The notes: generated from the letters alone by a model not told the origin. Shown: positions 10,801 through 20,525, numbered from the stretch's first letter. The stretch: 20,525 nt of DNA from Apostichopus parvimensis (GCA_000934455.1 KN882816.1:73690-94214), one strand, 5' to 3'. Program-made: numbers and translations.

Positions 10801-13773
10801 GTAGACTACATGTTATGATTGTCATATCAGATATGGATATTTCTACATTACTGTAGAGATAACATGCAATATTATTAAAGGACACTCCAAAGGACTACAT
10901 ACCCTTTTTCTTAAGAAAAAGAGCCACATCAGGTGTGTAAAGTGTGATGTAACTGTAGAGTTTATATCACAGAATGCCCCTGGATTGAGTCAGGTGATTG
11001 TCAATTTAAGATGCGATTGCCAGAAATAGTCTGTTTGTCAGTAATAATAGAGCATTTGCCACAAGAAGGGTGATATTTAAGAAATTATATCTGTATTTGT
11101 TATTTGTGCCTATAAACTTATGCATACTTGCTCAGTAATGGGTGCATACATTGGTTTGTCTCAAGCAGATGCAAATCTCATTGATAATTATCAGACTTTG
11201 ATGGTAGGCAGTCAAATGTTTTCAGGTAACACACTTTCTCTGGCAAACTCACTTATGTACATAATAAAACACTTGTTCTGGGATTCATCATAACTTCCAA
11301 ATCACTGTAGTGCATGACAGCATGTAGTACATCTACCATAGTAATTACAAAGGCCTACAGAAGCCAACACAGACCTTTCTTCCTCCCATCCATCTCGTCC
11401 CACACACTAAGAATAAAGAACCCGAAAAAAAACAAGCTTACTGAAATGCTGCCAGCATGAAGTTGTTGTCCTTTATTTTTCCGAAACTAGACAGGTCTTT
11501 GTATAGCTTCAATTCTCCATTAATATGTAGGAAATTGTTTCATTATTTTTCATCAGAATGCTCCAGATAATATGGAAGTACTGTTAGTCGGCAACAAGTC
11601 GGACGCTGAGGCTCAAAGGGCAGTCTCGAAAGAAGAGGCAGAAAATGTACGAATTTTGTGTGTTTTGTTCTAATTACGGAAGAATCTTGATCCAGCTGGT
11701 GTTGTCGATAAAGACGACTCAAGTCCGTTTACTCCTTTGCAAATGTTGCTTTACTGATTTAGATGACCCTGATTAAAAAAAGACTATATATGCAAATTAT
11801 GCAATTTAGATGAGTTCCAAATATCAACAGTGGTTTTATGTTTTCCTTATATGGTTATTTATGTTATTATTGTATCCTTTTTATTTATATTTTTTTTGAA
11901 GGAAAATTTGATATTACAGATGCATAATTCTGCAAGCAGCTACTTGCAAATATAACTGAATATATTCAAAACAAACTTTTACTGCTCCCATCTGTTAAGA
12001 CTGGGGGCAAAATCTTTACTTTGGACGGTAGGTTATTTGTCAGTACATGTTGGCTATAGGAATTATGGGTGTATAAATATCATCCGAGGAAAAGTAGAAT
12101 GGAAAAGTTTCAAATGTTGTCATGTCTTTGAATGAACATTGCCTTGATCGTGTCACTGATTGCAGCAATTACAACAAGGTTTACAATTCTATTTCTCGTT
12201 TACAGTTGGCAAAATCACATTCCATGGACTATATAGAGGTCAGCGCACACCAAGGGAACAATATTTATCAAGTAAGTGAAGCCAGTGTTATTTGAGTTTC
12301 ATCCATTCAGTTTTGCATTGATAGGGGGGATGCTACATTGTGGGGCCTATCTGTTTCAAAGGTATTTAATTTCGTCTGAACATTGAACAATATAATAGAA
12401 CGATAATGCAGCCATCTGTCATGTAACTTGACCAATAGTCACAGATGTCTAAAGATGTATAATTTATGGTCAACATTTCCCCAATATTGTCAAAAGGCAT
12501 TTAATAAGAAATTACCTTCTACTAGATAATGCCCAACAGCTTCAGAAAACCATCTGCACCACTTCACATTGTTATACCTTTTTCTTTAGAGAGGGTATTG
12601 TGACTTGGTCATAAGTAAGCTTGACAACAGTTATAATTTAAAGGTATTGAAGACTCGCCCCAAACAGCGTGCAGCCATCTGAAAAAGTTAACTTTCCGTT
12701 GCTTGCAAGTGACGGTTTGTTCCTGTCGCTACAAAATGCAGACAGTATAAGTAATGAAACGTGATACCTTGTTATCTTTAGCTGGACCTGAGATGTCCAT
12801 CGCTGTATTGTTTGTACACTGTGCTGTGGGTATTGACCGCAGCTGTATGTACTGACTGTACACTAGTGTCTAAATACCGATGGTAGCAAGCTGTGTGTGT
12901 GTATTTTCTGAGATCGATGGTGGTGTCTAACACTTCTGTTACACCTCATTCGAAACTAGGTCAGATTACCGGCATTAGACGTTTCTTTTTGCGCGAGTCT
13001 TCACACCCAGAAAGCAAAATGTACAGTAGCTTCTAAAGTAAGTTAGCCTCACAGACTGATCCTGATGAATACAAAGGTTAATCCAGCTTGTGGTGTTGAG
13101 TTTGTTAAAATGTTAACACTATTCTACACTTGAGCACCAAAATCATTGCACTTCAAAACCTAGACTAGGTTCAAGAATCAAAGGAAAAACACTCAACAAT
13201 TTTGAAATCATCTCATTTGCTCTTTTCATGTAATTAAATACTAACAGTACCTAGACATGACAAAAATTTGGAATTGAGAAAGAAAATATAAATTACTGAC
13301 TATTAGACTTTAATAATGTGCAATTGATGAAAAAAGTCAAGGAATGTATCTCAGTTTGATGATTTACAATCGTATTTGATTATTGTTCTGTACTGATTGG
13401 AAAATTGCTCGGAATTGGCGACTAAGTGCCAAAAGCTGCTCTTCGACATTTCATGGTGTCTGTCATGGAAAAGTCATGTATTTGGTTTCCAACAAAGGCC
13501 AAGAACTTTAACGAGGCGATGTGGAGGGGGTTGTTTTAATCCAAATTCTGTCTTTTGATGCCAATATCTATGTAGCGAAACTGTCTAAGGATGCTTTATT
13601 GTTTTTGGCAGGCTTTTTCCAAATTGGCCGAAACCGTCTTGCGGAGAGAGCAGCAGCTTCGAAATGAACGTGTTAATTCCCTCAAGAGGACGAACGGCAC
13701 AGCCAATGAAACAGTCTCGTTAGAGACTCCAGAGGATGGCAGGAGTAGCGAATGCAGGTGTTTCTCCTCATGA
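7877..13773 (+). CDS. RAB15: Rab GTPase, RAB15 orthologue, complete, seven coding exons
   Basis: Small membrane-associated GTPase of the RAB8/10/13/15 group; mammalian RAB15 acts at recycling/early endosomes. Coding exons: 7877-8000, 8963-9023, 10444-10504, 10654-10731, 11557-11646, 12206-12271, 13612-13773; all junctions are GT-AG and keep frame, giving 213 residues (human about 212). Motifs: P-loop GESGVGKT (15-22), switch [14 protein letters not shown] (37-49), WDTAGQERF (62-70, catalytic Gln67 kept), NKSD (121-124), EVSA (149-152). MAKQYDVL at the start, CMLCRF, HISTIG and FRRAQG point to RAB15 rather than RAB8/10/13. The start has a strong Kozak context (GGCATGG) and matches the family start. 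The hypervariable tail (about 171-213) ends CRCFSS, not the terminal CXC of vertebrate RAB15. GES replaces the usual GDS in the P-loop. Gene identity is confident; orthology rests on motif comparison only. Confidence 0.93.
8001..8962 (+). other. RAB15 intron 1
   Basis: 962-base intron in phase 1, donor GTTTGT (weaker than consensus), acceptor CTCTTTTCAG. It contains copy 1 of dispersed repeat family B at about 8681-8775. No coding exon seen. Confidence 0.85.
8681..8830 (+). repeat. Dispersed repeat family B, copy 1
   Basis: GTGGCATGATGATATCATAG plus ACCACCT (8681-8707) matches 14581-14607 at 24 of 27 positions, and the block at 8742-8775 (ACCTTCACA...CTAGAGTTAGGAACAG) matches 14661-14694 at 30 of 34. 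The sequence between differs. The 3' portion fades after about 8800. Class unknown. Confidence 0.7.
9147..9653. mobile_element. Non-autonomous DNA transposon with 14-bp TIRs and 6-bp target duplication
   Basis: It begins CAGGGATGTGCCCA (9147-9160) and ends with the exact reverse complement TGGGCACATCCCTG (9640-9653). TTTATG immediately precedes (9141-9146) and follows (9654-9659) it, as expected of a target-site duplication. It has no transposase frame. Inside, CCGC(C/A)CAGCACT occurs three times (9183, 9203, 9234), and CTGGGCGG at 9163-9170 can pair with CCGCCCAG at 9183-9190 across a 12-base loop. CAGGG-type termini recall hAT elements, but those make 8-bp duplications, so the superfamily is left open. 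Confidence 0.85.
10067..10250 (-). repeat. Dispersed repeat family A, copy 2 (reverse orientation)
   Basis: Starts GGCAGTGTTGCAATGACTTG with GTGACTC nearby, the reverse complement of the terminal block of copies 1 and 3. It is rich in GACTTGAGTC, GACTCAAG and TGACTTGACTC, giving several internal inverted repeats. The distal boundary near 10250 is a guess. Confidence 0.5.
10732..11556 (+). other. RAB15 intron 4
   Basis: 825-base phase-0 intron with consensus donor GTAAGT and acceptor TTTTTCATCAG. AT-rich, with no repeat or exon recognised. Intron 3 (10505-10653, 149 bases) just upstream is the shortest in the gene and has a T-rich acceptor tract. Confidence 0.85.
11647..12205 (+). other. RAB15 intron 5
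   Basis: 559-base phase-0 intron, donor GTACGA (non-consensus at +3 to +5), acceptor TCTCGTTTACAG. Nothing else recognised inside. Confidence 0.8.
12272..13611 (+). other. RAB15 intron 6
   Basis: 1340-base phase-0 intron, donor GTAAGT, acceptor TTGTTTTTGGCAG. It contains the longer copy of the TTAA-type MITE (12642-13009). The rest shows no exon. Confidence 0.85.
12642..13009 (+). mobile_element. TTAA-type MITE, copy 1 (368 bp, long form)
   Basis: Starts AGGTATTGAAGACTCGCCCC just after TTAA (12638-12641) and ends TGCGCGAGTCTTCACACCC; the ends are imperfect inverted repeats sharing TGAAGACTCGC. It is highly similar along its whole length to 18891-19167, except for an extra 91 bases at 12704-12794. 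The right-hand TTAA has decayed to GAAA. No coding capacity. A TTAA target is typical of piggyBac and Kolobok elements; which one is not decidable here. Confidence 0.9.
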
Positions 13774-14580
13774 TTACAAAACAAAAGGTTTGACTAGAAC
13801 AAAATCGCAGTAAACGAGAAGATTATGAAGAGAGAATATAATTATTTCTTTTGAATCAGTTGTATTAATGCTGATTAAAAACTAAAGGTTTCATGTTTGG
13901 TTGATTACAGAAAGCATAAAAAGCAGTATTACAACAATTTTGTTTGGTTTATTTGAATGAGCAATTTGCTTAATTACTTTTTAATTAATCAGTGTCTCCT
14001 GAATAGTGTATTTCTTTGAATGATATATGCAAATCTTTATGAATGGCCAACCACAACTTAATTTGAAGCATAATTTATATCTTCTCTTTTTCTTCTTTTG
14101 TAATCAGTTTTCAGAGAGAATTTGTTAGTTATTTTACAGAACCATTAGGCGTCTCGAAATTGATTTAGACTCGAGTAGGACTCTGTTGGTTTTGATACAG
14201 GCGGAGCACAACTGACATTTAATGGGATATTGAGAGTTAAGACTTTGCAAAGAAATTGCTGTGAAGAAAGAAAATCACATCCTTGTGGTATGTTACATCG
14301 TAAAGTTGTGAATACTTTTAAAGCTTGGTGTATTTTTATGATTGAACGTTGCAACTAGTGACATCATCGTAGCAAATTAGATAAAAAATGTCTCTGTTTT
14401 TCTGTACAATTTACAGAAGGTTCTTTAGAAGAAACAAGTTTTTGTTCTTACCTAAAATTTTGATGAGCCCTAAAATTTTCAGAGAGCATTGAAACAAACA
14501 TTCCATGTTTCAAGTGCCACAAAAAAAGTCAACAATCAGATTTCTGAAAGGAATGTTAAGGTCATTGTTATGAATGACAT

Positions 14581-14730
14581 GTGCCATGATGACATCACAG
14601 ACCACCTACTGTGATCCATTTTGTGGATTAATGAAGGGTTTCTTTGGCAAAGAAATGTTAACCTTCACAGCACCGTGTCTAGAGTTAGGAGCAGGAGATG
14701 GAATTTTCACCTCGCAACATAGTGCTGCCT
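14581..14730 (+). repeat. Dispersed repeat family B, copy 2
   Basis: Homologous to 8681-8830: shared block GTGCCATGATGACATCACAG at 14581, and CTAGAGTTAGGAGCAG ending at 14694. It accounts for the first part of the open frame at 14574-14852, which is therefore unlikely to be a gene. The ends are not defined. Confidence 0.7.
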
Positions 14731-15598
14731 TTCCTTGTAATACTCACATTATCTCTATAGGACTAGCTTGCAATATAATTAAAATCACATTCGTTGACTC
14801 AGCTGGAAGAATCTCTAGGTATTATTATCAAAACCATCTTTATAGTAACTAAGGATGTATCACAACAAATATTGCCATAGACAATTACTGATTGATTTCC
14901 ATTTTGTGATCTTTTTGGTCAATTGAGTTTGGCAGTTTATGGAGCTGGTGAGATTGCAACCAGTTTTATTTAAATTATGTGGTAGGGCAAGAAACATTAT
15001 TGGTAGTTTTAGTTGTCAAGCAGTGATTTAAGCAGAAAAAAGAGTATTTTATGCAATGTTGAGAAAATCTGATATTTGAAAGAGACTGAAATTAAATATA
15101 ATTGTATTCTCCTTTTTTTTCTTTTTTCATTAGTTATTCGGAAGTTGGAAAAGCTAAAAAAAAAATGCAACTTTATTGTCAGGAATCATACGTGATAAAT
15201 TGAATTTGGGTTTGAGGCTTAGTTGTTATTTTGGAATGACCATTTTTACATAAATTAATTTTTGGGTCTTTCTGAATTTCCTTACAATCGACACTACAAC
15301 AGATTATTATTCCTTTGAATTTATTCTTTCAAAATTTGAGAGTGTGTTTTCTCCTAATTTTGTCAATTTCAAGCAATACTATTCTCTGTACTTTCCATCT
15401 GTTTTTTCTTTCAATCTGTACATGTCGTCACTTTACACTGAGAAGAAGTAAAAGAAGTGCAAGTTAGTCAACGATTATTTTACCTTAAACAGGGTTCTTC
15501 TGCTTTATGTGGCATTGCCCTACGCATTTCTTTCCGTTTTTTTGTTTTCCCTTCCTTGTTCTAAAGTGTGCTACATTTAATCATGGTCTTCTCAGTCA

Positions 15599-15604
15599 AA
15601 TAAA
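15599..15604 (+). terminator. Candidate poly(A) signal AATAAA for RAB15
   Basis: First canonical AATAAA on the plus strand after the RAB15 stop, about 1.8 kb downstream; a second follows at 15755-15760. Whether either is used is unknown. Confidence 0.35.
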
Positions 15605-16766
15605 CTTTACCGTTCAGTTTTACTGCTAATATTTCGTGCTCAACTACCTGAAAAGTATGATAGCTAATCATGGATGGTTCCTTTCCTGAAAATGTTTTCA
15701 TAAATGAAGAAATCATTCCATGGAAAGCTCTTTTTTGATGTGATTAGATCTAACAATAAATATGTATTGTTATAAAGCTATAAGTGTGACGACTCCTTCC
15801 ACTTATCCTGTATAAACACCATCCTCCCTTCTCAAGAAGGGATTTTCCCTTAATGAAGATACCTTCTAATTTAATTCATCTAACTCGTTTTCGTTCCCTT
15901 CAAGCTTTTTGAAATAAGTTAAAACTTAAAATATTCCCTTTTAAAAAAAAAAATGAACATGTTCTTCTTTGTTTCTTTGTCTTTTCTTAACCTTTCTTGA
16001 GGGAACTGATCTTCAAGGGTTAAGGAAGATATATTCCAATCATGAACAGGATTTAACCTTGAGTTTTGATTACTCATTTAAATAATTGGAATTTATCATT
16101 AGAAAGCACAAAGTAAGTTTGGTAGATTCTCTTTGTAATTTAATACCTGAATATTTTTGAGTTGTCTTACGTTACCGGTCTCAGGACAAAATGCGAATTT
16201 TGGTAGAAAACACCAAGCGTTTTGTGTTTTATCAACTGTCCAACCCCAAAATATATTGTATAAATGTAAAATGTTTTCTTTTGCAGCCAGTGCAATCATT
16301 TTGGTCTGTTTCATCTAGTTTAATGAGAACCATGAGTTTTTAGCTTCTGCTGGGCAATTAAATCAGCTGTTTATATCAGAGTCGGATATAAGGTGCCTTA
16401 GTTAATCAACACAATCATGGAAGTTCAACAAAACATCATATGACACTTTCTAGTTGAAACAGTAGCGTCAGATAAGGTGCTTGTAAGTTGTAGCAGAATC
16501 GTTGTCATTCAGAAGAATAATAATCCAACATTCTATATTAGGGCTGTGATATCGGTACTCATGATGCACAATTTACCCAGACAGCTAAAGAATGCCTCAT
16601 TTCATTTGGGAGGTAGTGCTTGAATTGGTACCGGTTTTCTTCATGTAGTATTTTATTTTCTGTGTCATTGAATTTATCTCACTTTCAAAATATTTGTGTG
16701 GAGTGAGAGACTTTAACTGGTGGAGAGGAAAGTATTCAGTGCTTACAGATACATCATATTAATTTA

Positions 16767-16796
16767 GGGTGGAGTTGGGGAGGTGGGGGGCAGGGG
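16767..16796 (+). repeat. Predicted G-quadruplex tract
   Basis: Four G runs (16767-16769, 16777-16780, 16785-16790, 16793-16796) with loops of 7, 4 and 2 bases, fitting the standard G3+N1-7 pattern. A second G-rich patch with three runs follows at about 16871-16888. Confidence 0.6.
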
Positions 16797-17570
16797 AGGT
16801 GGAGCAGATTGTAACCTATTTTGGTATTACCACTAACAAAGTGTAACAGATATTTTCATTCTTTATATTTTTGGGGGTTGGGTGGGACATTTCCTTCATA
16901 GTTATGTAGTACACAGATTTTGTACATATTCTCTTTCATGTGTGTGCTTGCCATTGTAGACATACTTTGCAGCTCTTTATTTAGTTTATTAGAATATCAT
17001 TCTTAGAATACCAGTTTTATTTAAGCTGAAATGTACACAAACAGTTCTTCCAACTTTAAACCATTTCTTGTTTAATTGAATTTAATATTTTTTATTTTAC
17101 TTGTAGCCTTATAACTTTCAGCATGTTATTTTGTTGTCTTTCCATTGAATGAAATTGCTTAATTCTCATATTTGTTGTTTGTAAAGTCTGTCAGGTAGTT
17201 GCTAGTTCATGTGCAATTTGATTCAAACACAAACAGGAGGAGGGTTAACTGGTGTTATTGGCAATATTAATGACTGACAAAGATCTTGTACTAAAAATGT
17301 CACTTGTACTTTGGCTTTTACCATTCAAAATGTGGTAATCCATTCTTTTTTTCATTTGTTAGATGTTTAGTACACCTTGACATTGAGAACAGAATTTAGT
17401 TAACATATAGTTTATATCTTGTATATCTTGTATCAGAGCTAAGGCTTCATCAGGTGACTGAAGCATGTAGGGTATTACCTTACATTAGCTGAATTTTACT
17501 CTGTCCATGGATTGGCAACAAGTGATTTTCGACAACATGGTGAAGTTTTAACATTTCACTTCATTGTAAA

Positions 17571-17710
17571 GATCAAGTCCAGTCAATGCGAATGTTTCTT
17601 CTGACGCATTGACTAAAGTCGCTACAGAATCTCACTGGGGTAAATGTTTTTCTGGTAACTTAACATTTGAAATTTAACCGAGTCACGGCTCGTTACAACA
17701 CTGCCATGTT
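17571..17710 (+). repeat. Dispersed repeat family A, copy 3
   Basis: AAAGTCGCTACA, CTGGGGTAAA, GAGTCACGGCTCGTTACAAC and CTGCCATGTTG follow in the same order and spacing as in copy 1 at 1041-1148. Most differences in the conserved terminal block are transitions, as expected of an old repeat. Confidence 0.65.
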
Positions 17711-18086
17711 GTGGATCCTCTGCCGGTGTGCTTGGGAATTATCTTCCACAATTGTGAAGTTGACATCTTGTGCACTTTGGATAATTAATAAGTTTAAACT
17801 GCTCGTGATTTATCGCTTTTCCTTTCCCAAGAACTGAGCTGTACAGAAAGCTTTCAATGTGTTGCAATTTTTGTCAAGAGAAATGTTTTCTCATGTTTTT
17901 GTCTAGAATTTATCTTATTGGATTTATCGTATAGACTTATGTTTACGTTACAGCATTTCCATATGTATACCAAAGAACAGCTCAATGAAGTATTTAAGTT
18001 GCAAGAATAGATTTTGCTGATTTTGATTGGACCAATTACCTACGGATTGCACCTTCTAGGCAAACAGGCATGCATTTAGAGGGTCG

Positions 18087-18181
18087 TATAGAACCATATA
18101 CTATATATATACTATATATACTACATATATATATATATATATGCTATAGAACCATATACTAGTTATATATACTAGTTATAT
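18087..18181 (+). repeat. AT microsatellite flanked by a duplicated 16-mer
   Basis: TATAGAACCATATACT occurs at 18087-18102 and 18145-18160, enclosing TATA-rich sequence with an (AT)n tract at about 18124-18142. After the second copy, ACTAGTTATAT is repeated twice (18158-18168, 18171-18181). Probably local slippage and duplication. Confidence 0.85.
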
Positions 18182-18890
18182 GATTGTAAAGATCTGATGT
18201 AGTGGAATGTGCAATGGTATGGTTCATATGTAACTGTACGGAGTAACTTGGTGTTTGAATGAAACTCAAGAGAGTTTAATGACACAACATTTACAAGGCT
18301 GTTTTTTAGGTCATCAACCATGATTCCTTTTGACAAAAGACTCATAGAGTTAACAAAATTGTCTCCAATTAAATTATACTTTGACAAACTTAGTTTTCAT
18401 GTAGATATTCTTCAAGGATCACAAAGTAAGAAAAAACTTTGATTTATGATTTTGTTTCATCTTCTTGACGCAGTGTTGGGTACACTTAGGTGATGTTTTA
18501 CTTTGTTGCAGTCTTTCAAACGAGCAATGTGTATAAGGCAAAGAGTCTCATAGTATGTACAAAACTCAGATTGTGTTTGATCAAAATATCTATAATCTTA
18601 GAAATGGCTCCCTCCAGATTGGCAGTGCCTCCAGGAAACACATTTGTATTGAAATTGAGGTCAATTTATGTGTTGGAATAATTAAAATAATAATTAAATA
18701 ATTTTTTATGCTAAACACACTGCCACAGGACATCATTTCATGCTGTAAATGGTCGTAGGATTTCAGAATTACCTCGAGCCATCAGTTCTACACTGACATA
18801 ACAATGAAGGGTTCAACTAGTAGTCCACACAGGTGCAGCTAACAGAGAACCCTTAAAACCATGGAGTGCTTTTGACTCATCACAGCTTAA

Positions 18891-19167
18891 AGGCATTGAA
18901 GACTCGCCCCAAACAGTGTGCGGCCATCTGAAAAAGTTAACTTTCTGTTGCTGTCCATCGCTGTATCGTTTGTAAACTGTCCTGTGGGTATTGACCGCAG
19001 CTGTATGTACTGACTGTACATGCTAGTGTCTAATTACCGAGGGTAGCAAGCTGTTTGTGTATTTTCTGGGATGGATGGTGGTGTTTAAAAATTCTGTTAC
19101 ACCTCATTCGAAACTAGGTCAAATTACCGGCATTAGACGTCCCTTTTTGCGCGAGTCTTCACACCCT
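18891..19167 (+). mobile_element. TTAA-type MITE, copy 2 (277 bp, short form)
   Basis: AGGCATTGAAGACTCGCCCC at the left and GCGCGAGTCTTCACACCCT at the right form imperfect terminal inverted repeats, flanked by TTAA on both sides (18887-18890 and 19168-19171). It is the same family and orientation as 12642-13009 but lacks 91 internal bases. It covers most of the open frame at 19057-19245, which is therefore not a gene. Confidence 0.93.
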
Positions 19168-19171
19168 TTAA

Positions 19172-20284
19172 ATAACATTGTTTACCTTGTCATACTTTAT
19201 AATCCCAAATGGGTTATTGATAATCGGTCGTTTGGAGTAGATTAGTAGACTGCCAGTCATGCTGTCCAAGAATTGAAAGACTATTGCATCTAGACACTCT
19301 GCACCTTAGCTATCGTTTCCTTATTCATTTTGCCTTGTGTTTACCAAGCTGCTTGGAGTAAACTTCTCTCATATTCTGCCACAGATCATGAGAGGTGGTT
19401 GTTAGAGTTTCATGTTGCTTCCAATACAGATTCTATAGCTTTCATCTTCCAAATCGAATTAATCTTTTGAAATTTCTTCCAATGCAGTTTCCATAGGTAT
19501 AGATTTTATTCTTCCACTATAGTATCGAATATAATTTCTGTAGTTATGTATTTAATCGTGCCTTCAAGAAGTTTCTTCCCTTTATCATGTTTTTGTGTCA
19601 AGTCATACATATTTAACAGTTAACTTAACGACACACAGAAATGTCATGATAGTGTCATAAATGAATAAATAGTCTAATACAAATGTCTTGTTTTATTCTT
19701 CACTGTTATGTCTGACCTTGTAGTAAGTTTTGAATGTTTCTTTATGAAGTTATCATTACGGTGTTCTAGGAAGGTGTGTTGTTGTACATGCTTAGTAACT
19801 GACCAGTACATTACACAGCGAATATAATTGGTAGGAGAACTAAGCAGCCAAAATATCAGTTAGTTTGAGAATCTACTGTTGTAGGATAAATTTTACTAAA
19901 GAGATATTTAGAAAAGCATCGGAACAACTTATTCAAAATCATGATGTTGGGATGAATACTTAGTATCCTGAACTTAACTTGGACAATTTACACCCTGGAA
20001 GAACATACAGCCGCAGTGTGTATATGGGAAATAATTTAGTATTAACAATTAGTAACAATTAAAGTTAAGGAGGAACTAGAATAAAGAGTGCTGTTAAAGC
20101 CAGCAGATTGCTAATTCTGAATGTGTCTTCCTGCCAATCTATTTGTGAATAAAACTGCAATATGTCCTCATATTTTGAAACTTTCTACTCTGCAAATTTT
20201 TAATTTTATTCATTTATTTAAAGCACTATAATTACTCATGAAAACGTATAAATCACGACAAGCATTGTTCAAGCTTCACTTCAT
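19172..20284. other. Intergenic region between the MITE and the FAU 3' end
   Basis: AT-rich, no gene recognised. AATAAA on the plus strand at 19664-19669 (followed by a TG/T-rich stretch) and at 20148-20153 could end plus-strand transcripts reading towards FAU, but no matching coding exon is seen. Confidence 0.45.
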
Positions 20285-20290
20285 TTTATT
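20285..20290 (-). terminator. FAU: Poly(A) signal of the FAU/eS30 gene
   Basis: TTTATT on the plus strand, i.e. AATAAA on the minus strand, about 48 bases past the eS30 stop codon. A short 3' UTR of this kind fits a ribosomal protein gene. Confidence 0.8.
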
Positions 20291-20337
20291 AGCAACAGAT
20301 TAAAATTACAATGTTGTTTTTCTGTGTTAAAGAAACT

Positions 20338-20463
20338 TTAAGAGTTCGAGTTGGGTCCCTTCCTCTTGCCAAAGACTGGAGCAACATTGACTCTCCTGTT
20401 GTACTGCATGCGACGCTTAGCACGGCCAACCTTGGGCTTCTTCTTATCCTCTTGAGGGTCAAC
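20338..20463 (-). CDS. FAU: Ribosomal protein eS30 (FAU), last coding exon, partial
   Basis: Small-subunit ribosomal protein eS30, normally made as a ubiquitin-like fusion (FAU) that is cleaved. The minus strand reads [20 protein letters not shown], then [21 protein letters not shown] and TAA (20338-20340). It matches the known eS30 C-terminus with [12 protein letters not shown] and the terminal GPNxNS. The exon begins after an acceptor TTTTTTCTGCAG ending at 20464; the ubiquitin-like part and the eS30 N-terminus lie beyond the window. The acceptor makes a processed pseudogene unlikely. Oddity: animals and fungi usually have RRFVNV here, and this copy reads RRVNV with the Phe codon missing. 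The gene converges on RAB15. Confidence 0.93.
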   Translation of the reverse strand, partial: VDPQEDKKKPKVGRAKRRMQYNRRVNVAPVFGKRKGPNSNS

Positions 20464-20525
20464 CTGCAGAAAAAAGAACAAGTCAGATGTATGTTTAACA
20501 ATGCAAATTGACCTAGTTCACATAT

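Larger units (their letters stand above)
13774..15760 (+). other. RAB15: Probable RAB15 3' UTR and downstream sequence
   Basis: AT-rich sequence after the RAB15 stop with no coding region. Candidate poly(A) signals: ATTAAA at 13874-13879, AATAAA at 15599-15604 and AATAAA at 15755-15760. The real 3' end is undetermined. It includes copy 2 of dispersed family B. Confidence 0.45.
15761..18890 (+). other. Intergenic region without a recognised gene
   Basis: No supportable coding region. It contains a G-quadruplex-type tract (16767-16796), dispersed family A copy 3 (about 17571-17710) and an AT-rich tandem/duplicated block (18087-18181). Open frames at 16099-16314 (minus), 18172-18387 (minus) and 18490-18681 (plus) have no recognisable similarity or motif. 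Confidence 0.5.

Noticed and set aside
14574..14852. Plus-strand 92-codon open frame
   Set aside because: Much of it is copy 2 of dispersed repeat family B, also present non-coding in RAB15 intron 1.
16099..16314. Minus-strand 71-codon frame with several Trp and Cys
   Set aside because: No family recognised, no splice or regulatory context; likely chance.
19057..19245. Plus-strand 62-codon open frame
   Set aside because: It mostly overlaps the right half of the short TTAA MITE and is not conserved as a frame in the other copy.
20311..20511. Plus-strand frame opposite eS30
   Set aside because: It is the antisense shadow of the real minus-strand eS30 exon.

Overview
The window is animal nuclear DNA: AT-rich, intron-rich, with GT-AG splice sites, AATAAA poly(A) signals, many short inverted-repeat elements and no prokaryotic gene organisation. 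Three protein-coding loci can be recognised. The repeat style and the divergence of the proteins from vertebrate orthologues suggest a marine invertebrate deuterostome, perhaps an echinoderm such as a sea cucumber. That placement is an impression, not a demonstration.

Layout. (1) Positions 42-1940, plus strand: the last two coding exons of a glutaminyl-peptide cyclotransferase (QPCT/QPCTL family), with the C-terminal catalytic segment DDHIPF...VWHTMDD and the stop codon. (2) Positions 1941-7815: about 5.9 kb with no convincing gene. It holds a degenerate ~33-bp minisatellite (2775-3046), a 427-bp segment bounded by a 17-bp perfect inverted repeat with a 23-nt poly-C tract inside (5160-5586), and the unlocated 5' end of the next gene. 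(3) Positions 7877-13773, plus strand: a complete seven-coding-exon Rab GTPase, best matched to RAB15, encoding 213 residues with all GTP-binding motifs and an unusual C-terminus (CRCFSS). Its introns hold a 507-bp terminal-inverted-repeat transposon with a 6-bp target duplication, a TTAA-type MITE and other dispersed repeats. (4) Positions 13774-20284: 6.5 kb without a recognisable gene, containing the probable RAB15 3' UTR, a second complete copy of the TTAA MITE, further copies of dispersed repeats, a G-quadruplex-type tract and an AT microsatellite. (5) Positions 20338-20463, minus strand: the last coding exon of ribosomal protein eS30 (FAU/RPS30), with its poly(A) signal at 20285-20290. 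It converges on RAB15.

The three genes (secretory-pathway enzyme, vesicle-traffic GTPase, ribosomal protein) have no obvious functional link; this is ordinary eukaryotic gene order, not an operon. I found no evidence of a novel multi-gene system. The items most worth a second look are the RAB15 prenylation tail, a missing phenylalanine codon in eS30, and several non-autonomous transposon families that can be delimited because two or more copies, or clean termini, occur within the window.
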